A DNA stretch of 64,000 nucleotides, taken from assembly GCA_028023455.1 (NCBI GenBank), contig JAQFVV010006305.1:487001-551000 (forward strand). Direction: 5' to 3'. Of this stretch, positions 13,681-26,060 are shown piece by piece. Source of the stretch: Epiperipatus broadwayi. Lineage: Eukaryota > Onychophora > Udeonychophora > Euonychophora > Peripatidae. The position numbers were made by a program, and so were the translations under genes. The first letter of the stretch is position 1. Each line of letters begins with the position of its first letter. The notes under the pieces are model-generated. The model had not been told where the DNA came from, ran no database searches, and saw only the letters and a program-made list of their open reading frames with translations.

Positions 13681-15504
13681 TTGCTAAAGATAGCATGGGA
13701 ATAGAAAGCTACTCTTATTTTATCATATACTTATATAGTTAAATGGATACATATATTATTTAGTGACCAATCATTAGTTAATTATAGTGCTGTTTTTTAT
13801 CTTTTATATTTAATGTAATCATTATCTTATCTTTTTACTTAATATTTTTAATGTATAGTAAATGTTTTTGATAACTGCCTTACAAATATAGATCAAATAA
13901 TGATCATATAATCTTGATTTATCATCACATTCAATAATTATGAACAAATCTTAGTTTGATCAGTAATCTTTAATATTTAGTGCAGATCACAAAGATATTA
14001 TAAAGTGTTGCTGCAACTCAAATACTGTTTAAACAGATATAAGATATCTTTAAATCCAATTGTTCTATATATTATATAAATACTCATTTCATTTTATCAC
14101 AAAAGCTACCTTACAACAAACAATTAGCAAAGATATGTGTCATATCAAATAATTACTATGTATTATATAATAAGCGCCATTAAACAAATAATTAAAATAA
14201 TTACTATTTATATATGGTAAGTAAATTTCATTTAAGATTTATTAGACTGAAAACTAACAAAGAAGTTTAATAATTATTTCTGTCTTTATTCCATGGATTA
14301 TATTTGTTCAGACAGCATTTGATTTATAACATATTAAAAATATTTTTATGTGTGTTAAATATTAACATTATTGATCTATATATGATGTGACTTTAGTTGT
14401 GTCAGAGACTGAAGCTCTTGATGAAACTTTTATTAGAAATTGGAATCTTGGGTATGGCTTTCTGAGAATAGCCTTTTAAAATCATCTTTTCCAGAGCAAA
14501 AGCCTCTGAAATCTTTCCCATAGAGGAACAGGTTTGATAATTGCCAACTAATGAGAGTTAAGCTTTTTTCTATACTTGTTTTATCCTCTAGTTAAGACTA
14601 GCTATCTATATGTATATCTATGGATGAATAAACTAAATCAAGATATTTAAACAATTAATTGTAATCTGCCAGATCAACCATAAATTCTTTTTTCGTTCAT
14701 GTTATGATAAATATTGACATAAAATGATATGCATTTAATGAAATATGCATTTTCTGATATGACCATCATAAAATCATACATTTTTAAATAAAAAATAAAC
14801 ACCTTGATCAATGTTTATGATTATAATCTCAATCTTGAAAAATTGTAAGTCAGTGCAATATCAAACTCTCATTAATAATTATATTTTTTAATTTTGTTTC
14901 TATTTCATTATACATCTTCACATTTTAATGTGATTTATAAACACTGAAAAAAGATACACACACTGTATTTTAATAGATATAGAATCACTATTAAAAAAAG
15001 TAATTCATATGTACTTAATATAATAATCAATCTAAATAAGATTGAAACAAACAACTAATTATATTTCCAATTATTTAATTATCAACCTGGCTTTCATCTC
15101 TTATTGAGATTTTTTTAAGCATTGTGGACAAAAAAAAATTTATATTCAATATTTGATTGACCATTGTATATAATTCATATGTATAAAAAAGATTGAGCGG
15201 CTTTGAACTAAACTTAAGAAATAACAGTACTTGCATTGCATTTGAAAATTTCAATAATTAAATAAGTCTTTATTTGTGATGATAGAAATAATGAATTATA
15301 AACTATTTTAATCTAATTGTATTTATATATTGAACTATTTCCATCATCTAATATAATGTATTGCATGTTATTAGAAAAATATAACATACTAAAAGTAGCA
15401 GATAAATTAAGGAAAATCTGCAATAAGTATAACATCAGAATAGCTTTTCAGAGCCATTCTAACAGCTACAAAGCCTAAACGTAAAATAATAAAAACTGCA
15501 TTAT
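13681..15504. other. Intronic A+T-rich sequence, no feature seen
   Basis: Contains a moderately complex stretch near 14395-14580 (GAGACTGAAGCTCTTGATG onward) with no open frame or known match. Otherwise featureless. Confidence 0.5.
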
Positions 15505-15666
15505 GAAGTAGCATGTGGAAGAATGTATATTGGTGAGAGCAGTCGTCCCATTGAAAAGTGATTGCAAGAACACAAACTGATGATAAGAAGAGGGAAAACA
15601 GATGTGTCTAAGATAGCAGACCGTGTATGTACCAATGCCTCAATTGGAAAATTACAAAAATATTGA
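15505..15666 (+). pseudogene. Penelope-like element fragment: GIY-YIG endonuclease remnant
   Basis: Plus-strand frame from 15505 reads EVACGRMYIGESSRPIEK, an in-frame stop, then LQEHKLMIRRGKTDVSKIA, ending in a stop at 15664. The C-G-(K/R)-x-Y-I-G-E-(T/S)-x-R pattern followed about ten residues later by x-E-H-K is the GIY-YIG nuclease signature of Penelope-like retroelements. The reverse-transcriptase part is not present upstream, so this is a 5'-truncated, decayed copy. Seen: motif and stops. Known: PLEs carry a C-terminal GIY-YIG domain. Short and broken; not expected to be functional. Confidence 0.6.
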
Positions 15667-15865
15667 ATAGGGAGGAAAGGGTACAAAGAAGAAAATTCAA
15701 AGAAGTTGCTTACATGATAATGGCAAATAACCCAATAAGTTAACTTAGTGGGATTATAATTAATGAATGGAAAACAGTGATCAACTTTCCTCTTAGGAAA
15801 AAGTGGAGAAATCAGGAGGAATATCATAGATAAATATATGAAATTTCTACTGACTGTTGCCTTTG

Positions 15866-16075
15866 GCAGGACAGTTCGGTTAGAGCATTATTTTAAAATT
15901 TCAATATTCAAGAATCTAAGGTCCAGGTTTGATTTCCATGCTTTTACTGTCACTCGTCAGGCTAGCAACATTTGAAGAAGAGAGGAGAATAATACTTCTC
16001 GAAATGCTGTGCATCTGTTAACCTGTGTGCTATTATTAATGGATGAATGTACTTTAAAAATTTAAATAAAGTTAA
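15866..16075 (+). repeat. SINE-like / retroelement tail with tRNA-like start
   Basis: A region starting GGACAGTTCGGTTAGAGC resembles a tRNA A box. About 40 bp later CAGGTTTGATTTCC resembles a B box. It is followed by a stretch with ACTTCTCGAAATGCTGTGCA and an A-rich end (TTTAAATAAAGTTAAA). This layout fits a tRNA-derived SINE, or the 3' region of the Penelope-like fragment just upstream. It cannot be a functional tRNA: the acceptor stem does not pair. Confidence 0.45.
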
Positions 16076-16545
16076 ATTTTTCTAAAGACATTCAATACTT
16101 TATATTAGATAATGGAAATTATCCAATATATAAATACAACTAAAATACGATCATCACAAACTTTCAGGAAAATACTATTTTAATTTAAATCTTGCTTTAA
16201 AAAGTTTGATAAAAAAGAAATATAAAGATTACTATTTCAAAAAAACATTCTGAATATGAAAATTTTATTTATAAATTACTTGTTTTACGTCAAGTATATA
16301 ATTTGTAATATTTTATTTTTTTATAATATTTAAAAAAAAAGGACACATAATACACTTTTACTAATTTAATTACTTTTTTAAATATATTTCTGTAAAGTGA
16401 ATCTTATAACTATTTTTTATTGACAAATCTTACTAGTTTAAATTTGGAATTGATTAAAGAAAGCTTTAAAGATGTATTTGCTGTGTGTATGTGTGCATTT
16501 AAATAACTTTCCCCCATATTTTACTTATTTTATCCCATGTTATAG

Positions 16546-16641
16546 ACATCAAGGCGCCTCGGTCATTTTGAACTTGCCCATAGTGACCTTCAGGATGAAC
16601 TCGATGCTTTAAAGCATACTCATGATGTCTACAAAAATAAG
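16546..16641 (+). CDS. Candidate extra coiled-coil exon inside the 47-kb intron
   Basis: This 96-nt open segment (32 codons, phase 0 at both ends) is preceded by a pyrimidine-rich stretch and TTATAG and followed by GTAAAA. It encodes a charged helix with RRLGHFELAHSDLQDELDAL near its start. Its base composition is clearly less A+T-rich than the flanks. Strand and phase fit insertion between the golgin-97-like exons at 2233 and 49501. However, those two exons already align without a gap to what I recall of vertebrate golgin-97, so this would be a cassette or lineage-specific exon. It could instead be an exon fragment of another coiled-coil gene carried in by duplication. A 73-codon open frame on the minus strand over the same place looks like its shadow. 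I do not recognise the peptide from a named protein. Confidence 0.5.
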
Positions 16642-17619
16642 GTAAAACCCAGTCAAATGAGGGATTAATGTTCTCATCTAGATGCATGTTTCGCATGGCA
16701 CTCTCTTTATGAGTTTCCATGTCTTGTGGGTTTTATCATTTAATATTTCTGCTTTTTGTTATACTGTCCCCATTATATTCAGATTTATTTATTTTTTCAT
16801 TTTTCTTTATGGGTTGGCTATTTTCTATCTTTGATATTTAAAATTTCCAATTTTATTAATTTCAAAATATTAATTATTAATCTTTTTATCCACTAAAAGT
16901 ATACTTTTTCTAATTAAAAAAAAGTATCTTTATATTCATTTATTATATATTTATTTGTTATTATATATATATGTCAATATTTTTTAAAAAAAAATGTGAA
17001 TATTAAAAAAAAATTGTTTTATATGCATTTATGATGTTTATACTTATTTACATTTTAATAGGTTTTACAGTTAATTCATGAAAAAAAAATACTTAGAAAA
17101 TAAGAAAAGGGGGAATATTTAAATTAGTTTTTTTTATTTGAATTCTTAAATGTATAGTTTGAATGAAATGTGAATAGAGAAATAGAATTAATTATAAAAG
17201 TGGGTAATTTTTTAGAAAAAAATTCTTCTTATTGATGTAAATAGTCCGTTTTATATTTTTCTCTGAAGCAAGATGTATTCTACATTAATTAATTATTAGC
17301 ATTTTAGTATAGAAAGTTATTTTTAATAATTCTCTCTCCCTTATTAAATATTTTATATTTTCAAATGATTAAAATAACATGAACTCATATCGTATCTTGC
17401 TCTGAATGTTATGGGTAGATCTAAAAAAAAATTAAATGAATTTAAGAATTGAATATATGAATCAATGTTTATGCTATTTGAAAATATGTGTGATATAAAA
17501 CAAATATTTTAGTATTAAAAAACTTTGGAAAATAATATGGATAATTTATTGAATGGTGTATGACATAATATATCTACATATGCTTTTTTATCATTCTCGA
17601 TCAATTTCTTATAATATGA

Positions 17620-18400
17620 AGGTCTCTAAGCTTATTGCCATACTTCTAATCTCTAATATCTTTCATTCACATTAGTAAATCTTTTTATATTATAAGTTTA
17701 TGTCACCAAAAGACCTCTTTCTAGATGTTTTAATATTTCTGGGAATATAGTTTAAAAATAAATTATTCACATTCTTGTTATTTTTTATAGCAGTCTGTTC
17801 ATCCAGCTCCAGTTAATTCATTCAATAATCTCATTAATATCACACATATATTTTACTTTTGATCCCTTCTTGTTAATCATAATAAAAATCTTTCCATACT
17901 TCACTATATGATTTAAAATTTAATGTCCATACTCATAAGTAAGCACTGAGGAAAGGCATTTATTACAATCTTTCCTTTCAGATAAATAGAGTTTTGTTTT
18001 TTTTAATATTAGATTATTTTTATCAAAAGCTGTTTCTTCCAGGTTTATTTCTATGATTAAATTGTCCCCTATTTTCATTTATATTAACAATTTTGCCAAG
18101 ATATTTACAATTTTTGATTTCTAATTTATTATTATTAGTTTTTATTTTTTCATTTTCCAAAATTCTTTGAGTATTATTTTAGTCATGTTAGTGTTTGTCT
18201 TTATCTCTCATGTACATTCTTCAGATATTTTTTTTATACATTTACTGTAGCTCTGAAGATTTATTTATAAAAACAATCTTTTGTCTAGAAAATTTAAATA
18301 ACTTCAGTAATCTCCATTTGTTTTCAATATCTTTGTTTCCTTTTTAATCTTTTTAAAATACTTCCTATAAAAGTGCTTTAAAAAGTTAGAAGATATAATT
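17620..18400 (-). pseudogene. Decayed non-LTR reverse transcriptase fragment
   Basis: On the minus strand this segment follows, base for base in places, the thumb and C-terminal region of the better-preserved RTE-type element at 29596-32889. For example CATAAGTAAGCACTGAGG here matches CATAAGTAAGAACTGG there, and GCCAAGATATTTACAA matches ACCAAGGTATTTGTAA. Frames are destroyed by many stops. It covers roughly the palm (YLGK-like) to thumb part only. Intronic relic. Confidence 0.6.
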
Positions 18401-18511
18401 ACCATAGCATATCTCTTCCAATGTTAATATTTTTAATTGTTATCACATAGTCCAATCATATTATTGCTTTTTGTTAAATATTCCTTAGGATTTTGTAATA
18501 TTCTCAATATG

Positions 18512-19380
18512 TACAAAGAGTAACCCAAAAATAACTGGAATTGTTCTCTGGTAGGCTTGTCTGTTACAGTACATACTTCTTCCACTAGTTACCTCTTGCA
18601 GGGAACCTTCTGCGTCAATTTTCCAAATTTACATTACCGTGTGAAATCGTGGTAACATGTAGCACATTTTTTTGTAAAGTGTGCTTTATGTATTTGTTGA
18701 TTATTATAATAGCCGAAAAGTTGAAGCAATGTGAAATTTGGTTTTTTTAAAAAAAATAAAACAATTATAATGCTTAAAACAGTTTACAAGCAAGCTGCTT
18801 TGGGAAAAACCCAAGTTTGCAAATGGTTTTAATGAAAGTGTCAAATTCACATCCAAAAAAATTATGGCAAATGAAGCCAAATGTCAAGACAGTGCTGATT
18901 TGTTTTGGATGCAAACGGTATTATTCACTCAGAATTTGTTCATGATGACCAGACATATAAAACGTACAAGTTCTGAAAACTTTGCATGGTGCGGTAAAAC
19001 AAAAATGTCTCGGTTCTGGCTTAAGGAAGGGATGCAAGCTTTACCACGACAATGTGCCAGCACACAAAACCTTGAGTGTGAAACAATTTTTAATTAAATT
19101 CATTATCAACCAGCTTATCTATCAGCTATATTCCCTTGAATTTGCTCCCTATGACTTCCTTGTATTCTCCTGAAAAAATGCCTAATTTTTTTTTTTTTTT
19201 GCAGCCCTATAAATGGGGAAACAAAAAACAATGCAGGCATTAAAAGACATCACTTTGCGAGACTTTTCAACTACTTCAAAAATGAAAAACACATTTGAAC
19301 TGGTGCATTACATTAAATGGACTATATTTTGAAAGGGTTGGGTCCTTCTTCATATCAAGGTCTTTTAAAGTTTTAGATTT
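18512..19380 (+). pseudogene. mariner transposase relic, copy 1
   Basis: Starts at TA (18512) with terminal sequence CAAAGAGTAACCCAAAAA. Broken frames encode recognisable mariner pieces: an N-terminal helix-turn-helix-like K-T-Q-V-C-K-W-F, then in the 18982 frame LYHDNVPAHKTLSV (the H-D-N-x-P-A-H motif with the second catalytic Asp of DD34D) and later LEFAPYDFLVFS (the S-P-D-L-A-P-C-D-F equivalent carrying the third Asp). Several frameshifts and stops. The right terminal repeat is not clear. A sister copy at about 57550-58480 retains the matching right terminus. Confidence 0.75.
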
Positions 19381-19574
19381 AAATACAAATGCTTAAAGCA
19401 TCAATTTTTTTTTTTTTATCATTTATGTATTTAAATATATATATATATATTTAAGTAGTTATTATATAAAATATGTATATATGTATGTTTTCTTTTTCTT
19501 ATTTAAAAAAATTATAAATTTATATATTTAACTAAATATTATATACAAGATGATGTATTTGTGTTTGTGGAAAA

Positions 19575-20030
19575 TGTACATAGTAATATAAATAATAAGT
19601 GTGTGGACATATATGTATTTATGACATTGTTAATATAAATAGTTTTATTACAGAAAATAATTATCACACAAAACTTACATAATTATTCACTCTAGCAAAA
19701 TTTACAAGAAATTAGCATGGACTGAATTTAAATTAGTTATGCAAATTAATTATATGTACGTAGAACTTACACACAAACAGCAAGAACAGATGGAGTAAGC
19801 ATGTGTGTAAAAGCTTAGAAAGTCACATATAGATTTTCTTATTATCAAGTAATATATGCATTACTAAAGATGTTTGTCTTACAAACTGTTTCCTCAAGGA
19901 TTAATATTTAGTTCATTTATCTATATGTATATTTTATATATAAGTATAATAAATTCACATTTATTTTTATTGTTGTTTGTTTATTTAATTGTGATTCAGT
20001 TGATATGCATACCCCTGGTGTACACAGCAG
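19575..20030 (+). repeat. 5' LTR of decayed LTR retrotransposon
   Basis: This roughly 455-bp segment is repeated directly, with divergence, at 22371-22896. Shared phrases include AATTATTCACTCTAGCAAAA, GATGGAGTAAGCATG and GATGTTTGTCTTACAAACTG. Both copies begin TGT and end near TGTA(C/T)(A/G)CAGCA. The pair brackets gag- and integrase-like remnants, which identifies them as LTRs. Confidence 0.75.
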
Positions 20031-22370
20031 AATAGCTGCAGACGACAGGAGATCTGAAGTACAGCAAAGTTGCTTTAGTTGACAGAATAACCTGTGCAAA
20101 TGACAAAAGGCCCACAGGAGGTAAAGTGTCAATATTGTACTTGAAAGAACTGCGATGTTCATATATAAATTAAACAATCTTTGAAAATGGTATTTCACAA
20201 TAATGTTAAGGAATTTAATGTTAATGACACAGCAAATTGATGTTTGTATGTAGAACACATAGAGAAATAAATGTTCATTAATAAGATAGAGGATCACAAC
20301 CTAAAAGTAGCTATATTGTTCTGGCTAGCAGGCAAAAAAATATTCTATAAATAGCAAAAAAAAACTTCGCAAACTGAAGCCTCAGAAGAAATAGCATACC
20401 TCGAGCTTAAAGAAATATTTAAGCACTTACTTTGAACTAATGACAACTTAATGGGTGTCATGTCTACATTTTAGAAATAGGAGACAAGCACTAAATGAGA
20501 AATATCAACATGACATGCTCCTTAGTCAGTGGTTATGAGGATTGACTGACAATAAGTTATGTTCAGTTCTCCTTAGTGAAGCAGCCTTGACATATAAGCA
20601 GGCTGTAAATAAATGTATAACAAGAGTTACTCATGAAAGACACCACAGAATTTTAAAATAATAGAGATATGGCAACATATAAAAAGATGGCAAATATAAC
20701 TAATGTTCAAATCAAAGCCCTGCAAAGTCTTTTGTATGTTATTGTTTAAGTAAGAAAGGACACTTGATAATTAAAGAATTATAAATTTAAAATTGCTAAA
20801 TTCCTCATATATGGTAAAATTGATCATTGACAGCATGTTTGTTGTGGAGAAGATAAAGTTAGATAAAGGGAATTACATGCAGATTTCAAATTATGGGGAA
20901 GAGAAATCAAGAGTAAAAATGAAGCAGTGCAGATAATAATCACATTTGTTTAAATGTATGAATTCTCAAACAAAACACTAATATAGAAATTTGACAATGG
21001 CACTGGGTTATCCTTAATTTTGCTAAAAGATTGGATAAAATTAATAAAGAATGCATTAAAGAGTGTCACTATGGAAAAAATGGAGATTATAGCCATAAAA
21101 TATAAATGGAAATATGATTGCTAAACAAGCTAAAATAATGCTACTGGTTAACAAGAAGCCAAAATAAATTACTGCTATTGTGCATCATGAAAAGAGACTT
21201 TACTTCAATATTAGGAACAAGTTGTTTCCATTGTGAATCTTCTCTTTTCTTTCTCTTTATTCTAATTCCTATAGGCATCACAGGGAGGAGTCTGGGCTGG
21301 TAGAAGAGATGGCAGCACCAAGAGCTTGAACAGTGAAATTTTTCAAATAGTAAAACACTGTGAATGTAAGTCTACTGCTATGATGCTTTCCTAAAATGTT
21401 AGAGCCTTGGATTAAAGCAAGTAGGGCATGTGAAAACCCCATTTAAAATAACGGTGGTCCATTTAATGGAAATATATTCCTGATACTGATAGACTTACTC
21501 AAAATGAATAGAATACAAAAAAGTATGAGCATGGAAAACACCATGAAAATTTTAAATGAAATTTTTGTATACCATGGCTACCACAAAATTATTGTTTCAG
21601 TTAATGGAATTGATTTCACATCTGATATCACTCAAAGTCTAATAGTCTGATAGACAAAGCAATACAGAATTTAAAACAGGTGCTAAAGAAAACTTCATAT
21701 AATGATATTAATGAAGCTTTAACCAACTGATGCTGTGTTCCATCAACCTTTCATTCTGTAGATATCAACTAAAGAGATACCGGCTGAGATGTTAGTGCAC
21801 TGAATATTCCAAACCCACCTGCCTGTATTAATGCCTAATAATAGTGCATTGAGGCAAATTGACTTGGATTAAGGAAGCTATAAGGTTGGTGATACCATCT
21901 AGTTACGTAACATGTTAAAGAGAAAATGGTTTCCAGGAGTAATAATCAGCATTGTTTCAAGACAATTAAGAGAAATTCAAACTACAAATGGTAGAAGAAT
22001 GAAGCAATACATAAATCATTTGAGAATTTGCTATTCACCAATTATTAGAAGAACTGAGTGTTAATGCTAATTCAAAGTTAAGTGGTACTGCCTTAATGAA
22101 GGAAGTATTGATATAGCTCAGGTTCTGCCAGACTTAAGTTTAGGTAATGAGAATCATTTATCTGAGAAAATTGATTCATTGAATAAATTAGCCAGAAGTA
22201 AATTTATCCCCTTCAAAACAACCTTCATTGGAAGAAAACTACTGAGTAGCAGGAGAAAAAATATTTAACTCTAACAAGGCTCACCTGATTGCGGCGGAAA
22301 CCTCAAAGACTGCAAAATTATTTTTTTATGAAATAAAAGGTAATTTTTAGAGAGAAGAAAGGAAATGAAA
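20031..22370 (+). pseudogene. Internal region of Ty3/gypsy-like retrotransposon (gag and pol remnants)
   Basis: Plus-strand frames, all interrupted, carry gypsy-type pieces. Around 20535-20640 is a gag-like LLSEAALTYKQAV (compare the usual L-L-x-E-x-D-L-T-x-x-x-A). At 21561-21645 is an integrase-like IFVYHGYHKIIVSVNG, in which the usual S-D-N-G catalytic Asp is replaced by Val. Near 21880-22010 is a VGDTI...WFPGVI segment typical of the integrase C-terminus. A purine tract (22349-22370, AGAGAGAAGAAAGGAAATG and beyond) lies directly before the 3' LTR, as expected for plus-strand priming. The element is heavily mutated and much of protease/RT cannot be followed. Confidence 0.65.
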
Positions 22371-22896
22371 TGTGTATAGTGTTATAAATAATAAATTTGT
22401 TGATATATATGTACATATGATATTGTTAATACTCGATAAATTTTACAAGTGCAATGTTTAAATTGCATCTATATAGAAGATTTTAATACCATATTAACAA
22501 TATGATATTGTTAATATAAATAAAGTTTTTATTACAGAAAATAATTACTGCACGACATTTACATAATTATTCACTCTAGCAAAATTTGCAAGAAATTAGC
22601 ATAGATTGAGCTTCAATTGTTTATATAAATTAATTATATGTACATAGAACTCACACACAAAAAAGCAGAAATAGATGGAGTAAGCATGCGTGCAAAAGCT
22701 TACAAAATTAGATGTAGATTTTCTTTTTATATATGCACTAATAAAGATGTTTGTCTTACAAACTGTCTTCACAAGGATTAATATTTAGTTCATTTATCTA
22801 TATATATATATATTATTTATGAGTATAATAAACTCATGTTATTTTTATTGTTGTCGGTGACTTTGTTAGTATGCATATACCTTGGTGTATGCAGCA
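22371..22896 (+). repeat. 3' LTR of decayed LTR retrotransposon
   Basis: Direct repeat of 19575-20030. It carries an extra segment of about 80 bp (about 22425-22505) bordered by repeated ATATGATATTGTTAAT, absent from the 5' copy, so one LTR gained an internal duplication or insertion after integration. Divergence between the two LTRs is obvious by eye, which means an old insertion. Confidence 0.75.
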
Positions 22897-22954
22897 ATAT
22901 ATTTTCTTGTTTGTTCTTGTATTCTGTTACATTCTGAATTGCTTAGCATTTTAA

Positions 22955-24410
22955 ATAAAGAGATGAAACATATAATTAAATCCATGAAGAAGAAAAAGTC
23001 CCAGGAAATGATGGAATTATTTATATTTTAAAAGAAACAGGGAGGAAATATAAAAATTATTAGCAAAGTTATGTAATAAATGTCTAAATAAATGATAAAG
23101 ATGTATTAGATGATTGGAAAAATGCTATAACAATATTGATTTTTAAGAAAGATGATAAAAAGATATTAGGAATTAAAGATGTATCAATCTTCTATAAAAT
23201 CTTTATAAGATAGTTACAATTAGTCTGCAGTAAATTTTGGATTTTAACTAACCAAAAGAACAAGTAGGATTAAAAGATGATTTTAGCCCTGTGTTTTGCA
23301 TCCAAGTATTGAAAGAAGTTATAGAAAGACTCAAAGGATGATTAAAGAGAGAATAATTAGTATAAGCTCAATGAATATAAGTTGTCATTATCCTTTGCAT
23401 TTGTAGATTATAAAAAGGCATTTGATTCTACAAGCATTTCTGCAATTATTAAATACATTGGATAATCAAGATAGACCCAAGATAATAAATGTTATTCTGA
23501 AGAATGTTTAACAATAACAATATTTAGATGACATGGTAATAATGACATTGAAATGGTTATATAATAAAGTGATTCCATATCCAAAACTTTTTACAGCAGT
23601 TTACAAAAAGTATTTTGTGGATTAAAATGGGAAACTACTGGAGTAAAAATAGATGGAGATTATTTAAATCATTTATAATTTTGAAGATAATGTGGTTGTT
23701 TTTGCAAGTAATATTTCAGAGTTACAAACAATGTTGCAAGAGTTAGATGAAAATAAGATAGGAGGACTAAAAATGAATACTAAAAAAGGCTAAAATAATG
23801 TTTAATGGTTTTTCTTAGAAAAGATTGATAATCATGAATTAGAAGGTACCAACTACAAATACCTTAATCAGATTATTAATATAGATGGAAACATAATGGA
23901 CAAAATCAATCATAGAATTAAATTGGGATGGGTGTTTTTAGCAGAAATAACTTAATATTAAAAAGGTAATTTGCCTATATATTTGAAAAGGTTTTTAATG
24001 TGTTTTACCAGTTCTTACTTAAAGATCTGAGACTATATACTTAATAGAAAGGCAATTCTAAACACTCAGTGAAATATGGAAAGGTATATGTTAGGAGTAA
24101 CAAGAAGAGAATAAAAATGAAACATGGGTGAAGAAAAAACGTGTCATTGATATCATTGAAAGAATTAAGAGACTAAAATGGAACTAGACTGAATATATTG
24201 CTAGAAGAGGTGTTAATAGTTGATGGACAATTGAAATCTTAAATTGGATCCAAAGGATTGTAAAAGAATTAGAAAAGGTCTACATTTGAGATTGATGAAT
24301 AAAATAAAAAGTTTGCTGATGTGTTGCGGGGAAGTAAGGCTAGAGATCAGAGAAACTAAAGACACCTTCATCCTGCTGAGGATTGATAATGATCAATAAT
24401 AATGATTATA
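22955..24410 (+). pseudogene. Decayed RTE-type reverse transcriptase, opposite orientation to the good copy
   Basis: Plus-strand pieces match the RT reading frame at 29688-31190 in order: the K-S-M-K-K-K-K start of the fingers, a V-L-D-D-W-K-N-A-like stretch, CTTTTTACAGCAGT for the L-F-T-A-V segment, TTTGCAAGTAATATTTCAG for the palm loop, AAATTGGGATGGG, and the C-terminal N-W-I-region. Many stops and indels. The end is TGAT/AATGATTAT-rich like the tail of the family. 5'-truncated: no endonuclease part is seen. Confidence 0.75.
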
Positions 24411-24699
24411 TATTTAGTAGTTATAAGTGAAATAAGGCTTTATGTGAAGAGTGGCAGATTCGATAGCTAAAGATTCCTAGATCAATTTTTATTTGTGCAA
24501 AAAAAAATCTCATTTAAGTTAATAGATCCTGCCATTGAAATTGCTACATATAAATCTAAAATTCTATGCATTAATCATGTTTACTTAGAAATCTTTGGTA
24601 TTCTGGATCTTAATCTCTTATACATTTGTTCAGTATTTATCAATATTGTATTGCAAATACCAAACTTTCTGCACTCATGTTTTTGATCCTTCATTTTTA

Positions 24700-24870
24700 T
24701 ATAAATATATTAATGATTATTACTAATCATTTACTAGGACAAATATTATTTCTAATACAGATATACATTTTAAATCCGGTTAGAGATTTATGTATCTAAT
24801 AAAGTGGAATATTTTTTTTCTTTCTGCTTCATTATCTGCTGAGTGCACTTTTGGTGTTGAATACCATAAT
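24700..24870 (+). repeat. Dispersed repeat family R1, copy 1
   Basis: The order TAAATATATTAATGATTATT, CAGATATACATTTTAAA, then GGTTAGAGATT and a GTGGAAT block recurs at 27095-27260 and at about 61965-62120 in diverged form. It has no coding content and no clear ends. Unknown family. Confidence 0.55.
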
Positions 24871-24888
24871 CATAGCATTCTTATTTCA

Positions 24889-24982
24889 TTGTGTTGCTGC
24901 TTCTTATATAATCTTTATTACTATAATCATGCAATGTGTTGCTGCTTTTTATATATTCTTTATTATTATAATTATGCAAATA
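24889..24982. repeat. Two-copy tandem repeat (about 47 bp)
   Basis: TGTGTTGCTGCTTCTTATAT... and TGTGTTGCTGCTTTTTATAT... follow each other, each ending in ATAATYATGCAA. The local open frame is a by-product. Confidence 0.8.
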
Positions 24983-25098
24983 GGATCTTTATTGCAACTG
25001 TGAGATAACACTTCTATTTTTGATGTTCTTGTGGTTAGCTACAAACTATACCTCCTTCACCTTCCTCTTTCAGATGTTGTATTCTAGACATACTAGGT

Positions 25099-25156
25099 TA
25101 ACGGTTTATGGATTGAAACTGTGATAACAGTTTATGGATTGAAACTCTGATAAAAA
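25099..25156. repeat. Two-copy tandem repeat (about 29 bp)
   Basis: GTTTATGGATTGAAACT occurs twice in tandem, each followed by (G/C)TGATAA. Confidence 0.8.
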
Positions 25157-25439
25157 GTGTTCTCTTTCGTGATCTCAGAAAATAGAACTAAATTCAGGGT
25201 TTTCTTTCATGTGTTTATATAAATATTTATTTTACACTATTCTGTTAGTGATGTTGATCCTGGATTCAATATAATGTACTGCTGTGCATTTTTTTTTTTT
25301 AATTATTCATCAACATATGGTAGTCATTAATGCAACTTTATCTATTTATTTATATGTATTGTCATGTTTAGATATACGTAAAACTTACATTCTCTCACAT
25401 GATATAAGAAAAGAGCAACTCCTCATTCCAGTGCTGACT

Positions 25440-26060
25440 ATTATAATCTTGAACAATCATTGATTACCAAAGTATTTAAATCCCTATTCTTAAACCAGTT
25501 TCTGGCTTTTGCCTTTATCAGTGATGCACAAGACTCAAGGATGGAAGGAATGTAGTTATGCATTCAGCAATTAACTTTAATTCCATTTTACATGTCAAAA
25601 ATAAAAACTTGGAAATTCAAATCAGCCTAAAGTTTTGAACCCAAATTAATCTGCTTGAATAATTATATCAATCTGAATTCAGTTCAGTAACTATATTTGA
25701 CTAATTATATCAATCTGAATTCAGTTCAGTAACTATATTTTAATATCATTAGGCATCTTATTTTTCTGATTAGTAATAATAATATTAGCAATAACAAATT
25801 ACTTAATTTTCCAGCTAACACTATTAATGAATAACTGAAAATAATAAAATCTTTCATTACTGAATTGAATTCAGGTTTATATAATTGACTGACTTGGGTT
25901 TAAAACCTTAGGCTTATTTGAGTTAGCATGATTTGGAAATATGGAGTTAAAGGCAATTTCTGGATGTATAACTGAATTCCAATTTTGAGTTCCAAACCTT
26001 ATTAATAAAGACAAAAATTAGCCTAGAATGGAGATTTAAATGCATTTAGTAATTATTCAG
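25440..26060. mobile_element. Fold-back element, family copy 2
   Basis: Inverted arms like those at 13240-13680: TAAATCCCTATTCTTAAACC at the left and GCCTAGAATGGAGATTTAAA at the right, with CCTTTATCAGTGATGCACAA facing CCTTATTAATAAAGAC. Within it, a 41-bp unit (AATTATATCAATCTGAATTC and beyond) is tandemly duplicated near 25661-25741. No open frame. Confidence 0.7.

Noticed and set aside
16499-16720. 73-codon minus-strand open frame
   Set aside because: Best explained as the shadow of the + strand exon candidate at 16546-16641.
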